From: Cardiocondyla obscurior
Lineage: Eukaryota > Arthropoda > Insecta > Hymenoptera > Formicidae
NCBI RefSeq assembly: GCF_019399895.1
Contig: NC_091882.1
Span: 806,001 to 870,000, forward strand
Length of the DNA: 64,000 nucleotides
Direction of reading: 5' to 3'
Within the stretch, counting starts at the first letter, position 1; every line of letters begins with the position of its first letter. Below the pieces are notes generated by a model. The model was not told where the DNA came from, ran no database searches, and was given only the letters and a program-made list of their open reading frames with translations. This document shows, piece after piece, positions 27,000 to 41,222 of this stretch. Made by a program: the position numbers and the translations under genes.

Positions 27000-29900
27000 C
27001 TTCCCGAAACGGTGATATTCTCGCGATACACCAATTTTGACTCTGCTAGTTTTCTTGGAGTATCGACGTCACCGGGTATCGTCGCGGTTCAGGAAGCGCG
27101 CGGCTCCGATTTATGCTTGCTCTTGGACCTTCTCATGATTCGTCGGAGTAACGCGCGGTGCATTTGCTCATTACGAACGAACGTGACGGTCACTCGGCGA
27201 TTACCCACTTCACTATTCGACACCACAGACAAAATTCTCAAGTTTGAGAGTGCGAACTTAAAAAATGTTACGACGTTTAGAGAGAGGCGCGTCGAGTTTT
27301 TTTTTTTTTTTTTAAAGCGAGAAAATTGCCGAAAAAAAAGAAAAAAATAGCCGTCTCTGTTTTCCGCAGGTACTAAATTCTGAAAGCCTCACATAGCAAT
27401 TCTCTACTTTTCTTCTTTTCTGGTTCTTTTCCGCGCGCGTTACGACACGTCACTGATTAATGTCGAAACAATCCCCGAAAGTCGGCACGTGGCGACGTCT
27501 GAATTGGAGCAGGATCGCGTTGTGAAGAGCTCCGATGCCCATTGAAGATCGCTGTCAGGTGGGTACGCGCGACCGTTCTCCAGGTCGCTCAGGTAACACC
27601 CACTAGGCCAGGCGCGCTGACGCTCTTCCACGTCGTGGGGATATCACGCAAGGCCGCTGTTGCCTGGATCGTATCGGATAGCAAACTGGTTTCGTTTACA
27701 AGCCGGCATCTCGGCACCGGCCCTACCCAGCATGATACGTTTGTACTCGCCCGTTGCAACCGGGCTGTCTCGCTGGCGCTCTAGACCTACCTCGACCTCT
27801 CTGTCTCGCTACTTCCTCCACCGTCCAATCTTCGCGTAGGGGTACGGGGAACGGAAAGAGATGGCGATAGACGGCATCGGGGGTCCAATGCACAGACCAC
27901 GCCTACGAGGTACACCGGGATTGGCCGGATCCCATCCACGTAACCATGGTTACCTTTCTTCGTCCTTCCGTTAGGCAGCATAGGGAGCTACAGTTGTGTC
28001 GGTTAATTATCCCTTCCTCGTGCAGTCGGGCCGGTTATGCAAACCCCACCGCGAATGTTCTTCCTCCACCATCGACATTCGCGGCACCTCTCGTGCCTCC
28101 CCTCTCGGACTGCCGGGAAGGAAGCGAGACGAGGAGAGAGAGAACGATCAATGCATCCTGCAGAATGTAGAACGGAGAGGTTGGTAACTGCTCGCGTAGA
28201 GGGGAGGTACGACATGATCCCGTGAGTTGCTGCTGTTCGCTGTTCCTGCCGCCGTGACGCCACTGTTGCTGTTGCTTCTGTTGCTGTGATCTCGCGACGA
28301 TGTTTTCGACGTTGGACTTGGTACCCGACTGATAGCTGGATAAGATTGATAAGCTGCCAGCCATCCGCTCTCAGACCAGGACGTTTACGTTATTTCACTT
28401 ACTTTTGGCTCATTCTTCTGCAGCGGGCGAATTTCTCAACGCTCCGCTCGCTGATTCTCTTCCCGGTTATCGTTTCCTCATTAGATTTATTATCAGACAT
28501 TTTTTTATCCATCGCTGTTACGCCGGGCGCAATTCATTTCATCGAGAGTATTTAAACTAGCAAATTTAATTACGCTATAAAATACTCGCCACGTAATTAC
28601 ACCTACTTTAGAGATTAGAGCTTTAAGTGATGAATGAAAATATTCGGCCTCCGTAAAACGCGGTCATTGCTGAAGTATAACGTTCAACTTCCGTAAGGAG
28701 AAGCCTTATATTTATAATCGAGCTCTCGTATCTTAGACAGAGCGGCGACAGAAGTTAGCGTTGAAGAATCGAGGGCGCGCGACGGCGCCGAAGGCGTCTC
28801 CGTTTTATCGAACGCGCAGCCACCGCAGAAGCTTTAGTCCCGCGGTAGATATTCTGATTTTACTTTACCTCGGCCGTGTCAATGTAGCGAATTTCGCTTG
28901 ATATTTTCAATCTATTATTACATATAAACGCACGTGCGCAAAGTACGTTCAATTGTCGCGAGAAAAATAATCTCAAGTAATCTAAGAGTTCGCCCGAAAA
29001 TTTTTTCGCAAAAATTTGAGACCGCAGGAGCTGAGAGTACAATAACTTCCTGATTTTTTTTTTTTTTTTTTTTACGTTTCCGTTGCAGCTGATCGAACGT
29101 AAAATATTAAGCAAGTTGTAACACTTTAATGACACATTTCGACGCGAATAATCACTTCGGGGCTTAACATATCTATGAGCGACGAGCGCTACCGTTAATC
29201 TCGATCGATTTGCAGTAATGAAAAAGTAAATATGGTTTCGCCGTGGCGGATGACTCCTTCCGATTGCTCTCGTTTACGTTACCTCGGTCGTGCCGTTACA
29301 CGACCAGCGGCTGGTAGCGGCCGCGATTGGCCAGGGTTAAATCGGATTACGGGGCGAAGCGGGATTACCTCGAGTTTTTCGAAAGACACCATCCTGCCAG
29401 CGACTATGGCAGTCCACGGGATGCTCTCGTATTTTCTCCCGACGCGATCCGTCATCCATCCGTCTACGTGACATTCGACATATGTTGTTTCTATACCTGG
29501 CGGTGTTGTTTAACCCGAAATTAGTGTTTTGATAGTTACAGTAACATTCCATCATATCTACCGTGAAATTTCATTAAGCCCGCAAATAATACCGCGTCTG
29601 TGCCTGCAGTTATTACGGTTGTACAATTTATCATTCGTTGTATATATATTTCTTGCTTCATTTTTATATTTCGTGGCGCAAAAAAAAAAGTATTACTTTT
29701 ATTATAAATTAATATTATGAATTACGTTAACGAAAAATACTTTTTTTTTTTTAAATTTATTTCGGCACACATTTACTGTTAACACATGTGGTTGAAAATA
29801 TTACGCGTGTCAGCCACCCAGGTTTTTTTTTTTTTTTTTTTTTTAAGCACGCAACACTTATTCCATATTTAGAGAGTGTAGTTTATTTGCACGCTCATAA

Positions 29901-31214
29901 CTACATATTGGTGGATCTGTATCGCGAGTCATCAGTACGGTGTCGTGTTTCAGTAGAGATTTATCAACAATATTCGAAGTGTCGAAAATTGCAGCGCAGC
30001 GAAGAATCAAGCGTGACATTTCGAGCAAGCCCGAATCGAAACGAATGCTGAATTTAATTCGCCGACGATCGCTGCATCGTTCGACGTTTACGGTTTAAAA
30101 AGTATCTTCTTGCTTGCGATTGCCGTGAAAATTGGCTTCTCCGATAAATAAAAATTAAATGATACAACTGAAATAAATACGTAACAATTTCGAGAGACGG
30201 CAAACCGTTGAAGAACCGCCGCCGGGATACGCGAAATCCTGCTTTCGCAAAAATATTATAAATAGACACAATGGACATAGGAAATGACACGTTGGCAGAT
30301 TCTCGCAGCGAGAAGTGATTGTACGGTAAAATGGGACATTGTGGGTAGCTATTATCCGTCAACTGACGGTTTCATTCTATCTGCATATTGTTGCACAGAC
30401 AATTGACGTCTGTAATTTTTCCCATTTATCTCTCGCAACCTCCCGCATTTTTATCTCGGACGAAAATGCTGGACGAAGGCACGGCGTTTTACAGTGTTTC
30501 TAAAGATCCACACGTATGGCATAATTAATTTCGTATTAGTATTAGTCGCGAATACTTGCCGGAGGTAGGATCTCCATAAGAGAATTTATGTGCAATTGCC
30601 AGATGTCAAGGCCCTCGAAGCGACGCATAATGCATAAATGCGATCGTGAAAGTGGCCGGGCTGCGACGACGGTAGCGGGAGCAACGACAGCGGCGGCGAT
30701 GGACAACTCCGGGTGCTTTAATGGTGTCACATTGCCGGGTCTTTAACGATCTCGCGGCGCGATTAATAAACGCGCAATGGACGGACACCGAAGGCCGTGG
30801 CGTACACATGCCTACGGGATGCGGACTCGTCGATAATGGATTACGGCCTGGCGCGGGATATAATAGAATATCGGGCGCGGAATAGCTCACAGATAAATGT
30901 CGCGATAACGACAGGTAGGCCGCGGGTATTACACCGCTCCATCATCCATCCCACCCTCGATTACGCGGATCGATCTATCGCGTGCCGGGGTCGTTTGTTT
31001 GCCGGCCCGCGGAGGTCTTCTCCCTAGAACAAATGATCCCGTCGCGTGGCAGCCATTTTACTTTCTCGCCGCGTTCTTTCGTTCGCCTCTGCCTTCCTCC
31101 GGTCGCACCTTCGTTTTTCCTCCTCGCCGTGGCGTACCGCCGATTTTCGCATGGCGCGTGGGGCTCTAAGCGGAAACATTTGTCGACCTTACAGGATGCA
31201 AGAAAAAGACAGAA

Positions 31215-31262
31215 GGGGGGGGGAGGAGGAAGAGGGAGAGTAAAGGGAGAGACGTGGGTGGG
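31215..31262 (+). other. G-run cluster, possible G-quadruplex
   Basis: Within 48 bases the plus strand has runs of nine, three, three, three and three G separated by short A-rich spacers, which meets the usual pattern for a four-run G-quadruplex. Formation and function are inferred. Confidence 0.45.
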
Positions 31263-33591
31263 TATTGTGGCGAGACCGGGCGAGGTAGGGCCTTCCATTG
31301 AATTCCTCATCTGGCGGCGGCTATTACTTTCCGCGATGAGAACTGTCAAGAGGGAATCGTTACACGCCGGTAGATTAATCGCCGCCGGGAAACCGAGGAG
31401 AAACGGTCGCGAACCCTTGTTCCTACGCCCGTAGCAGCGCGCTTGTATGCGTGAGCGTTTTACATGGCTTCGCGCTATCGTCGCCGCCGCGTGTTATCGC
31501 CGCTCGTCATCCAGCCGATTACGTCGCGTCGAATGTACGGCGGAATGTAGCCGCGCATTCTCGATCCCGCCGATGGATTAGAAACGCGATTCGCCGCCTG
31601 AAAGCGATGAATGTCTTTAAATAACGCAATCCGCGCCGCGGACTTTACGTAGCGTGCGCGAGCGGCGCGGTAATTGCGCGTCGAATTATCCCGCCGTTAA
31701 AAAGAAGCATATAATTGCCCCTCACGCGCGCACTTCGCGGATAAGAGGGATGAAAGAAGTCGCGTAAATGCCTTGTAAATCGTGAATTTCAAGCCCGACG
31801 CGGAAAGCACGGAGTTACCCGTCGAAATCTTTTAAAATAATAATAGCGTAAGCACAATGAATGCACGCGGAGTGATTTTATCGCCAAACCCAACTAGCAC
31901 TTGCGTATTACAACTGCTATTTGAATACTTTCCTTTTCCATTATACCATTTCGCGTCTCGTTGAAGCTTGAAATTCATTGCCATTTTTGTACTTCTACAT
32001 ATTCACGTAATTAATTATTATTAATTATTATTATTAATTTTTTTTTTCGAAAAAGGTTTGTTTGAATTTTTTGTATTCTGATTTTATTCTCACCGCTTGC
32101 CGACGTTAATTCCCGAAATTTAAGATTTTTACGTAACGTTCTGTCGAATAAAGTATTCCGCTGCCTCGCACGCTACTTTAAGCGGCGAGGACACTTGCCG
32201 AGAAATTTATTCCACCCGGTTATGCGTATCGCGGATTTAAGTATATCATTCCCGCCACTCGACGCGCGATCGTCGACATGCGTCAATTCCTTTGTGACGT
32301 CCCGATCTCGTCGAGCAACGTGTGCATACGCGCCGGGGCGATTATCAATTGATACCTCCGATATTGCGATAGCGAGCGAATGCACGGGCGGGCCGCGGCG
32401 GAATTATTTATCGGTCTCCGCGGGTAAACGGCTTACGGGTCGTAAAAATCGGCGAGCCCCGGCCACCGAGAGTGGCGCAAATCGGCGGTGCAAGCAGGTC
32501 GATTTTATCGAACGTAAGCTCGCCATTGTGTAATGCGTGCGCCGCGTGCAAACCTCACCTTCGTGTCATCCGAGAGCTCTGCAGCGCTGGTCCCGAGGCC
32601 CGTTGCAACGGGAACGTCGCCAGCCGGAGAAGGGGGAAGGAACGAGATGTATCGTTGTGGGATAATCCTCCTCTGCTCGGTGCGAACTATGGGTTGCCCG
32701 CGCCTAATATGGCGGCTTTATTATTTAACGTGCGTCTAATGGGGAGTTTCTTGTCCCGCAGCCTCGTTGCGACATATCGCGCATTGTACGGGCTCGCGGT
32801 GGTCGCAGTTGGGTTCGCAGTCGAGCGAGCCGGCTCTTTATGCTTCGTCGTGTTAATTTCTTGTTCCCTTTTTCTTTTTGCTTTATTCGAGTCGACAGGT
32901 TCTTTCTCTCTCTCTCTCTCCCTTTTTCATTTGCGACACGTAACCGTACGCGCTCTCACCCCGAGATACATTTCCGCGTGTCGCTCTGTCATTAATGCAA
33001 CAGAAATTTCTATTACGCATTCGTAATTGTAATACCATGTCACGCGCGCTTGCAATCGGATTAAAGAGGTGTAAGCGCGACCAGAAGCTTCTTAGTTAAT
33101 TCTCCGGATTTGCCACGTACAATCTCGCTTTTCGTTTTATATCCTTTAATAAAATCTTATCGTTCAGGCGCACCGCGCTAAAGACAGACTCGCTTGTCTT
33201 GTTAGAGATTAAGAAGTTACGTTTAACACGATGAGTTTGCGCCTCGTTGCCTCCTCGAGAGGCACCCGGACATTACATCGCGGCACGCTTGTCTTATTTT
33301 TTTCCGACGGTCATCCGCGCAAGTTGCATCTTATCGCCAACGATCTGCCAACGGGCTCGGCTCTCCTGAGGCACAGGCTGGCTGGCGTGCGGCGGGTGGC
33401 TGACGGCGATCGACCGAAATCAGTTGAAAAATCAATTTTCGAAAAGCCGCAGATCGGCTTGTCACACGACGACCGGCGCCAGCGGGGAAGTCCCTGCTTC
33501 GGGGTGCGTGTTTACAGAGGATCCACTCGGTGTGCAGTCCCGAGGATGAAATTTAAGGTTCCGAAGGAGGACGAGGAAGAGGAAGATTGTA

Positions 33592-33619
33592 GGGTTTCCG
33601 GGGGAGGCAGGGGGGGGGG
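33592..33619 (+). other. G-run cluster, possible G-quadruplex
   Basis: Runs of three, five and nine G occur within 28 bases on the plus strand, and the nine-base run could supply two of the four needed. A further GGGGG run follows at about 33,650. Confidence 0.35.
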
Positions 33620-34400
33620 ACGCGCAGAAAAACCTGACTGAAGAAGATTGGGGGAGGCGGCGACGGACCCGCTGGATGACGGGACTCATCTGCGCGATGG
33701 CGCCATGGCCATTTGTTTGTTTTACTTTTCTGGGCCAGACCCGTCTTCTATAACTCGAGCGATCCTCCTCCTCCTCTTTCTCTATGGATGTAACCGTGGG
33801 TTAATGAGGTCGTTAACAAGGGTTCCACTAATTCCGCTATATCAGTCGGAGGCCGCACCCGCGTCTTTTCCCCTCTGAGATAATATCGCGCCTCGTTGCG
33901 GTCGCTCGTGATTACGGAGCACTTTATGAACGCCGCTGTGAATATCGAGAACGCGGCTAATGCTTGCAAATAAAATAAACATTTTTTTTTTGGTGTCAGG
34001 GAGTGAAAAATCCAACGATTATAAATCGACCGATTAATTTTGCCGATGCCCTGCTTTTTACCAGAGAGCATTCTATCTAACGGGATTAATTTCATTTGAT
34101 TCACGGAGACGAAAGCGCCACGGAGATTACACCGTCAACTTTCATCGCGCCCTTAAAAAATTCGATTGCGCGTCGATCCGCCGTGGAAAAAAATCTTTCG
34201 CCGCGCGCGTGCTCGTCGGAACGTCAAACGAGCTGACAGAGAAAATATAGTTCGCGCAAAGCGAATTTATTAAAAAATTTTGCCCCTCCGCGCGGGCGAG
34301 CGCGTACGTAAAGGCTCGCCCATCCACCACGCACATTTTTACCGCGGCGGGAAAAATCTCATCGCCCACTTTATATTCAAAATAGAAGAGATTCGCGCCG

Positions 34401-37400
34401 ACAGGCTTTTCCACTGCTTCCCGTTCAGCTGGGATATTCCTCGGGAAAACCTGCTACACGTCGATTAAACGTTTCGCACATTTTCCGTCGCTCTCCCCCG
34501 CCGCCGCTTCTTTCCCTACCTCTCCTTTGTCTTCTCCTTCCGTTTCTTCGCCCTTGATATTCCTCTATCGCTTTCCTATGCACTTCGCGCCTCGTTCTTT
34601 TTGACGTATACATTTTTCTCCCGCTTCCCACCCATCCTCCTCGTTCCTTTCGTCTTTCGTGACGCTCTCGATCTCCGTTGCTGTCGCTTCGCTTTCCCAC
34701 CTCCGCCTGGCTGTCTCTTTTACCCGATTTTCCACCATCCGCTCTGCAGTTCTCCCTTGTTCTCCGTCGACATCTCATTATTATTTTTCGCACGATTTGC
34801 CACGCATGCCGTCGCTCGGTCGGCCGATAAAATTTCCCGCGATATTGTGTTTGGCATTATCACAATCACGAACGCGCGCGAACGTTCCCCTTTTCCGCCC
34901 TCCCCCCTTCCCACCATCGCGCGTTTCCGGGAGTCGCCCGCTATTCCGAATTTATATCGCACTTTTAACACCCGACGCCTCGGCATGTAATTTTGCTTCG
35001 CGCGGCGCGGAGCCGGTGGACCAAAACGCCGCGGCAAAACGGCGGTACTGCCGGCCGCGACATATGCACGTAATGTCGAATTTCGTTGGGAAATGTGCGG
35101 GGAAGAATGCGCCCGTAATGCGGCGATAATTCCGCGAATCGTTGGCGATTTTGCACGGCCCACGCGGGGAATTTGCTGCAGCCGCGGACGGCCGATTCGT
35201 TCGTGCATAAGATACGCAATCAAACGGGCGTGAGGTGTATCGATGATTTGTGGATAATAAATTTTCCCGTGATTCTTTTGAGCTCGTGGCGGAAAAAATT
35301 ATGGGAAATCACGCTAGCGATCGTGCGGAGAGGAAATCGGCGTAATTGCGAATCCGAGCTCCAATGCGCATTACACTATGCGGGAGTATCGTTTGTATTT
35401 CGCGATAGACATTTAGCATCCCTATCTTTCTCTCTCTTTCTCTTTTCGCAGTGGGTTGAATTCGTGCAAATTTGGATATTGTAATTTTTGGAAAGCGCGT
35501 TAATCGTCGTGTAAAATAGAGCGTCATTCCATACACGCTTACACGGCACAGCAAATATTTTTAATTTGACACTTGTCGCGTTATGAATTGCGGGACCGCG
35601 TGCCCTCTGCGTCGTTCATGAATGAAGTCTATTGTCGCGCGCGATGTATTTTCGTACGCTATCTGCGGGGTACGCAAAAAAAAAAAAAAAAAAGGCCATG
35701 CTCTCTCGCGACTAAATGCACTCCGTGACCGTTCTATTCCTGCTGTCTTCGGGGGTGGCGCTCGTCAATCTGTGGAACGTCAAGCTGCCGACTGCAACGG
35801 CGCCACGAAGAAGAAAACGATGATGAAGAAGCGCAGGAAGTGCTCGGGAACTCGATATTGCTCCCGGGCAAATACGTTTCCTCCGGGCTGTTTGTTATGT
35901 TACATCTTAGCCCGGCGAATGGGTGGCCTTTTAAAACGCCTCGTTGTCACTTTCGAGCACTGTAGAACGCACCCCCTCTTTTTTACTCTCCCGAGGGAGG
36001 ACTGATCTGACAAAAATTTGCACACCCGGATTTCCGATTCGCAAAATAATTTTCCCCGAACGTAGCTTCAATATTATCTATCTATTTTCGATTTCTCTTT
36101 ACGAGATTTGTGTTCCTCTCTTAACTGCAGTTTATTGTAAGAAAAAAAAAAAATTCTCAAGGAAAGAAGGGAAAAAAAAAAAATATATTACCGTGAAATA
36201 TTATCCTATTGTAGTTCGACGGTGGGTGCACAAGTTCGAAAAGCTATCAGTATACATCTCGATTTCACCAAACGACTCGAACATATGCGGTTTGTGTAAA
36301 ACTGCGCGAGGACAGGTCTCCGTTGCGTCTCAGGCAAGAAACTTAGATAACAGACAAAAGGACAATATATCGAAATGGGACAAAAACAGGAAAGGCATCA
36401 CTTGTGGATTTCCGGTACCGGCATTTGAAAGTAATTACGGATCATGGTCTGGGTCCCTAAAGTTGAAAGGCAGAACGTGACTAATGTCGAATTCCAGGAT
36501 TAGCTCGGAATCCTTCGCATTTTCTTTTATTTGCTCGTGAAATAACGGTGAAGATCATATTATGTTTCCGTTCTATTTCTGCAGTTTCGGATAATGTTTT
36601 TACTTTTTGTAACTGACCATTCTCGAGATGAGTGTCAACTTAAGCAACTCGTAAGTTGCCGTTTCACGAAACAGATTTTCGCCGGCCAGGGGAGGAATTT
36701 GAAAAATTTTTTTTTCTCCCACGAAGACGTATTCCGTTTGCCTGAGAAGCTCCGGGCTTTCGAGCTGAAAGCGAAATCGGGCGATATGAATATTTATTTA
36801 TCTAATGTCTTGGATAAGCGTGATTTATACAGTCAGTTTTAGATCTCAGAGCCGTTTTAAAAGTTAGCGGTGTAGCCGGTCAGTATTTTTACGTTGTAAA
36901 TGCGTATTTTCGGCCATTGTGCGGGCAGACGGTCCTTTAGCCGAGCGGGACGGAGATCGGAAGATCGAGGTATTGATCGTAAGCGGCTTGGTTTTTGGGG
37001 ACTCTTCCTTTGTGTCCACGATCGGCTATTGGCCACGCTCGTAAGTTCACACCTTGGCATAATCGGCGTGTTCCGACGAGCGGGACACATTTGGCAACTA
37101 TTACGGCCGTGACACTTACACCCCACGGCACGGTCTTTCTTTCATTCGAAAGACGGCCATTCAAAGGGCACCTATACACACCGCATTCGCAGACGCACGT
37201 GAACGAGCACCCTACGAGTCCCAGATCATTGTCGTATCTCACCTATTTCTCATTATACGCCAGGTCTTCGCCTCGTTAATGCGGCAAAACAACGGGAGCA
37301 AATAGGCGGCCGGGGGCTTAATCGCTAGCGCCTCATTATCGGACAGTAGAGCCTCGCACTCCCGGCGATCTGCTTCGCGCTCGCAACATCTTTTTAATTC

Positions 37401-40400
37401 GTCTGTTTATAAATTGAATCTCAAATCTCCCTTTCAACCGCCGCATGTAAATGTGTTACAAAAGTGTTCCTAATTTGCCATTTAAATCCTCATCCCGCGA
37501 GAAACTTGTCGAACTCTTACGGCGCGAAAAAGCCTTCTGCTTTTCTTTAGCTGCACGCACGCACGCACCTACACGCTTGCTCCCTCATTCACGCACTTAC
37601 ACGCGCGCATTAACGCGCGCGTGGTGTGCGGCTCGCATGTACGGGGGTTCCATAATATAAGTTCATCGCGGGCGCGCTGATGCGTACGTAATCCCGTGGT
37701 GCTTACCGATAGCATCACCAGGGTTTTATTTTCATTATTCATTTGTTCGGCCTCTCCCCATAGACGGGCCTGGAAAGCTTACACGTATAACCCCATGTTT
37801 CTACGTCGGTTTAATCAGATAAAACCCTGCCGGCGAAAATCGGCGGGCGCTCTCTCTTTTTCTCTCTCTCTGGCGGCCGTTTTCGGTCGAGGCGCAAAAC
37901 GTGCGTTTCGACGCGGCGGTCTCGTAAAGCGCAACGCGCTTTAACGCGCAACGAAGACAGATGTCCGTTACGGTGCGTTGATACGGTGAGGTTCTGCCCG
38001 CGAATCGCCGAGGAGGGTCGCCAATTATTCGCGAGATACACCTCGCGCGAATAAACTCTTTTGTTATTAAATTTGACGCGGTGAAAATTGCGTCGCGCGC
38101 CCATCGCGGTTCGACATCCCGTTATCAAACGCGCGAAGGGCAGCTGTTTCGATCGATAATTACTCGTCGATTACGCTAATTAAATCGATTAAGCCGCGGC
38201 GGCTTGCAAGGCAATTGTTGTATATCATGCCGAGTAACGCGTGCGAAAGTTACATGCTCGCTGGTGTAAGCAACGTGCCTTTTTCCGCGTACGCACTCCG
38301 CGAGACTTCATCAAATTCTTTAATTACCGAGTGAAGGATGATGTAGGAAGCGTGAGAGTCGCCGCCGGAAGGGCGGGAGAGAAGAAACGGCGGAGAAATA
38401 AGAGGAGTGTAATTAAGGGATTAGCTTAGTTAATGCAGACGCTGGCTTAACGAATCGTAATGTGGAGGGCCGTTACAAAAATATGTTTCGCCGAGCACCA
38501 AGTCGCGCTTGATTAACGAAGTGCATGTCTCGGGGAAACTTTCCTGTTGTTCAGAAAAACTTACCGTCGTGTGTGAAAAAAAAAAAAAAAAAAGAGGAGA
38601 AAAAAAAAAAGTAGAACCGCGTGCACGACACGTATCGAATGTAGGTACGGCACGGGGAGCGCTTTAATAAACGATGATTAAATTAAAAGTACGCTCAAGT
38701 TTTATGAAACACGAAACGTAGTTCATAAATTATGATAAATTAAGCTGTTACGGTAACGGGGCAGATTTTTCGGCATCCGTTGTAGTTTAGTAAAATAAAA
38801 ATTTGTCAGTGAGCCGGAGTCCGATCTGCACGATGAAACGTGCTTACGATTCGTTTGGCTCTCAAGCGCCGGGAGAGGGATACTTTTGTTGCCCCGAAGT
38901 GTCGATATGTATCCGTTCGGCTAAATACTCGGGAACAAGTATCCCCGGACCGTCGTCAGGTACGAGCATGCAATATCGCCCACGCTGCTTTTCCAAGCAA
39001 ACGCCACCGCGTGGTTATCCGGACGTCTTAAGGCCGCCCGGGGACGGGATCTTCTTCACGGGCCCGAAACACGATATTCTCCGACATGGTCTGCCCACGT
39101 GTTTCGCATTGACCGTTCAAAATTCGCCTCCGCACGCTCTCGCGATCTGTTCCCGTGTGCTGGTAGGCGGTGTATTATTTTTCCGTCGGCTCTCGCCAAA
39201 TTGGCTTGCACGGAATCTCGAATTACGGACATCCGATACCGCCGCGTGAGGAGGGTAGAGCCTCTATCGTTCATTCCTCCACCTCCTTCTCTTACTATCG
39301 AAATCGACCTCCCTTCGCTTCTCGCGGTCCATGCCCGCTCTCTCCGGTAGATGGAAAAAAAATATTCCGCTACGTTCAATCGCTTTACTCGCGCTCCAGG
39401 TGGAAAATGGTAGGTATGCAGTTTTCACCAGTTTAAATTGATGTTGCGGTGTATAAAAAAAGATACACCGTACGCGCACGGAGAGCACTGGTGTTTTCCT
39501 CGTTAACAGAGGCCGAATTAAATTCGAGGCAAGCGCGATTTTTTCGACAAATTAAATCAATTCGAATTAAGTGGTAAGAAGGTATCGGAGCAAATGGACG
39601 AAGGTCCACGTCGCGTTTTTTTTTTCTTTTTTTTTCTTCTTTCTTTTTTTTTTTTTTTTTTTATTCTAAGAAGGAGAAAAGGGCGCGCGTCGTCTATGGA
39701 ATTGGAAAGAGAACTAGGCGTGCAAATCCCAACGTCGAGAGTTATTGTAATCGCAGACTTCCGTTCGAGAGGGAGGCGCGGCGCGTCCTCTTTCTCAGTG
39801 ATTTCTCGCGCTCCTCTCTTTGCATGTTGTGACTCCCCCGGTAATACGACATCCTCGCCCGTGGGGGGGACAGGGGGAAAGGGCTCTCTCTTTCTGCTCG
39901 GGCGTAACCCAATAGGTTCTCCCATAGGAAGATCATACTTCGATACAAAGGCTGATCGCTACATCGCACGCGATCACGGTGCACGTCACGTAAACTGACG
40001 ATCTTCATAGCACCATTTGCTGGCTCATCGCATAACACGCCAATATTGCGCCCCTTCTTGGAACGGAACGCGTAACGCCCTACACTTTAACGTTTCATCA
40101 ACGACCAGAGTATCGAGTGCATACGTAAAGGCTCGGTCGTCGTCATTGTGACGTAAGAACAGAGCTCGTTACGTTGAAATAAGCGTTGACGTGCGCCGTG
40201 ATCTGGCGATTGAAAAATTCCTCCCGACGCACCGTGCAATATGTGGATCACCCGGCGCGTTTGGCCACGTTTCCTTTTACCTTCCCGCGGTAGGCGGACC
40301 TCGAGAGGTCCTCGATTCATTAACAATCCGTGCTCCTCGGAGCGGACGACGCTTGAGAAACATCTTTTATTACTTTTCGATAGACGTCGGAACGAGGCTC

Positions 40401-41222
40401 GCGTTCAGGGTTGACTTCGATTTTAAAAGGAACTCTCTTTTTTGCTCGCCGATCGGAAGGTTGCCCCGAGAGCGGAACCCGTTCTGGCGGAATCTCGTAG
40501 CATTTCAATTAGTTGCGTGCGCGTTTCTCAAGATGCCACGCATGATAATTCGTGCGTACGGCCACGCGTTGCCGCGTCGTTACGCGGAAGAGAGAATCTC
40601 GCCGTCATTCAGGGCAAATGAGCCATTGCGTTCTTTGTATCCGCTTTTCTTTTGTGCCACGGCAACGGACGCGCCACGCGGAACAAAGGTAAAGGGGTTT
40701 TCAAAACGCACCGATTCTTACCGGTCAGGAAAAAAAAGAAAAAAAAGACGTTTTATTCGACCGCAGAAGTTTCAGATTTTATTGTTGAAGTCGCTCCGGC
40801 GCTCAATTATTAGATCATTCGGGTCCGCGAGGCACGAGAGGCTCCTTTTCGTTTGATTGCAATTTATTTCGATGCACGTGGGTAACGCGAGATATTACGT
40901 CATCAAAGAAATCGGAATTGATTATTGTAACCGGATATTTTTAGTTTATCGCTCCCGGGATTTTAACGTCGCGAGATAAATCCGATCTATACATTGTTCA
41001 TTTACATCCTGCGAAGCGACGTACATACGTCAACGTGGAAAAGAAAAGTGGACCAACATGCTGGAACGATTTTCTCGTGCGGTCAATTACTCTACGCTAT
41101 TACACAAGACATAACGAGGCTTCTTTTCGGAAAAGAATTCGTCGGTACGTTCGTCGCCGACCCGACGATTTTTCCGTTTACCCGTCTGCGTTGTTCCTTC
41201 TCTTTCCAATCTCAATTTGGCT
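34401..41222. other. Gene-poor, CpG-rich stretch between Optix flank and gene cluster
   Basis: No supportable gene. Content includes a polypyrimidine block (about 34,480-34,760), CA/GCAC repeats near 37,557-37,620, A-rich runs at 35,676-35,693 and 38,575-38,610, and a T-rich block at 39,617-39,661. A hairpin with 8-bp arms CGGTGTAT/ATACACCG lies at about 39,447-39,470. The longest chance frame (221 codons, plus strand, 40,191-40,856) has no ATG start and no recognisable domain. Confidence 0.5.

Larger units (their letters stand above)
27000..34400. other. Optix upstream flank: no gene found
   Basis: On the minus strand this is upstream of Optix and should contain its 5' untranslated region and promoter. 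I cannot place a transcription start. Visible content includes poly-T at 27,299-27,313, CTG-type triplets near 28,225-28,287 (poly-Q if read on the minus strand, but with no start or domain), poly-T runs at 29,056 and 29,823, an AT-rich patch at 32,010-32,050, and G-rich stretches at 31,215 and 33,592. Overlapping chance frames up to about 180 codons occur on both strands and none is recognisable. Confidence 0.5.

Noticed and set aside
28035..28364. Poly-Q-containing minus frame upstream of Optix
   Set aside because: It arises from CTG-type triplets, has no domain and no link in frame to Optix. Optix already has a conserved start at 26,999.
33231..33641. Plus-strand frame of 136 codons with an ATG
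   Set aside because: The C-terminal part is only acidic and glycine-rich low complexity over a G-rich tract. There is no domain and no splice structure.
38803..39249. Open frame of 148 codons on the plus strand
   Set aside because: No recognisable family or motif, and overlapping frames of similar size occur on the other strand.
40191..40856. Open frame of 221 codons on the plus strand
   Set aside because: It has no ATG at its start, shows no domain or compositional sign of a real protein, and lies in GC-rich DNA where long chance frames are common on both strands.
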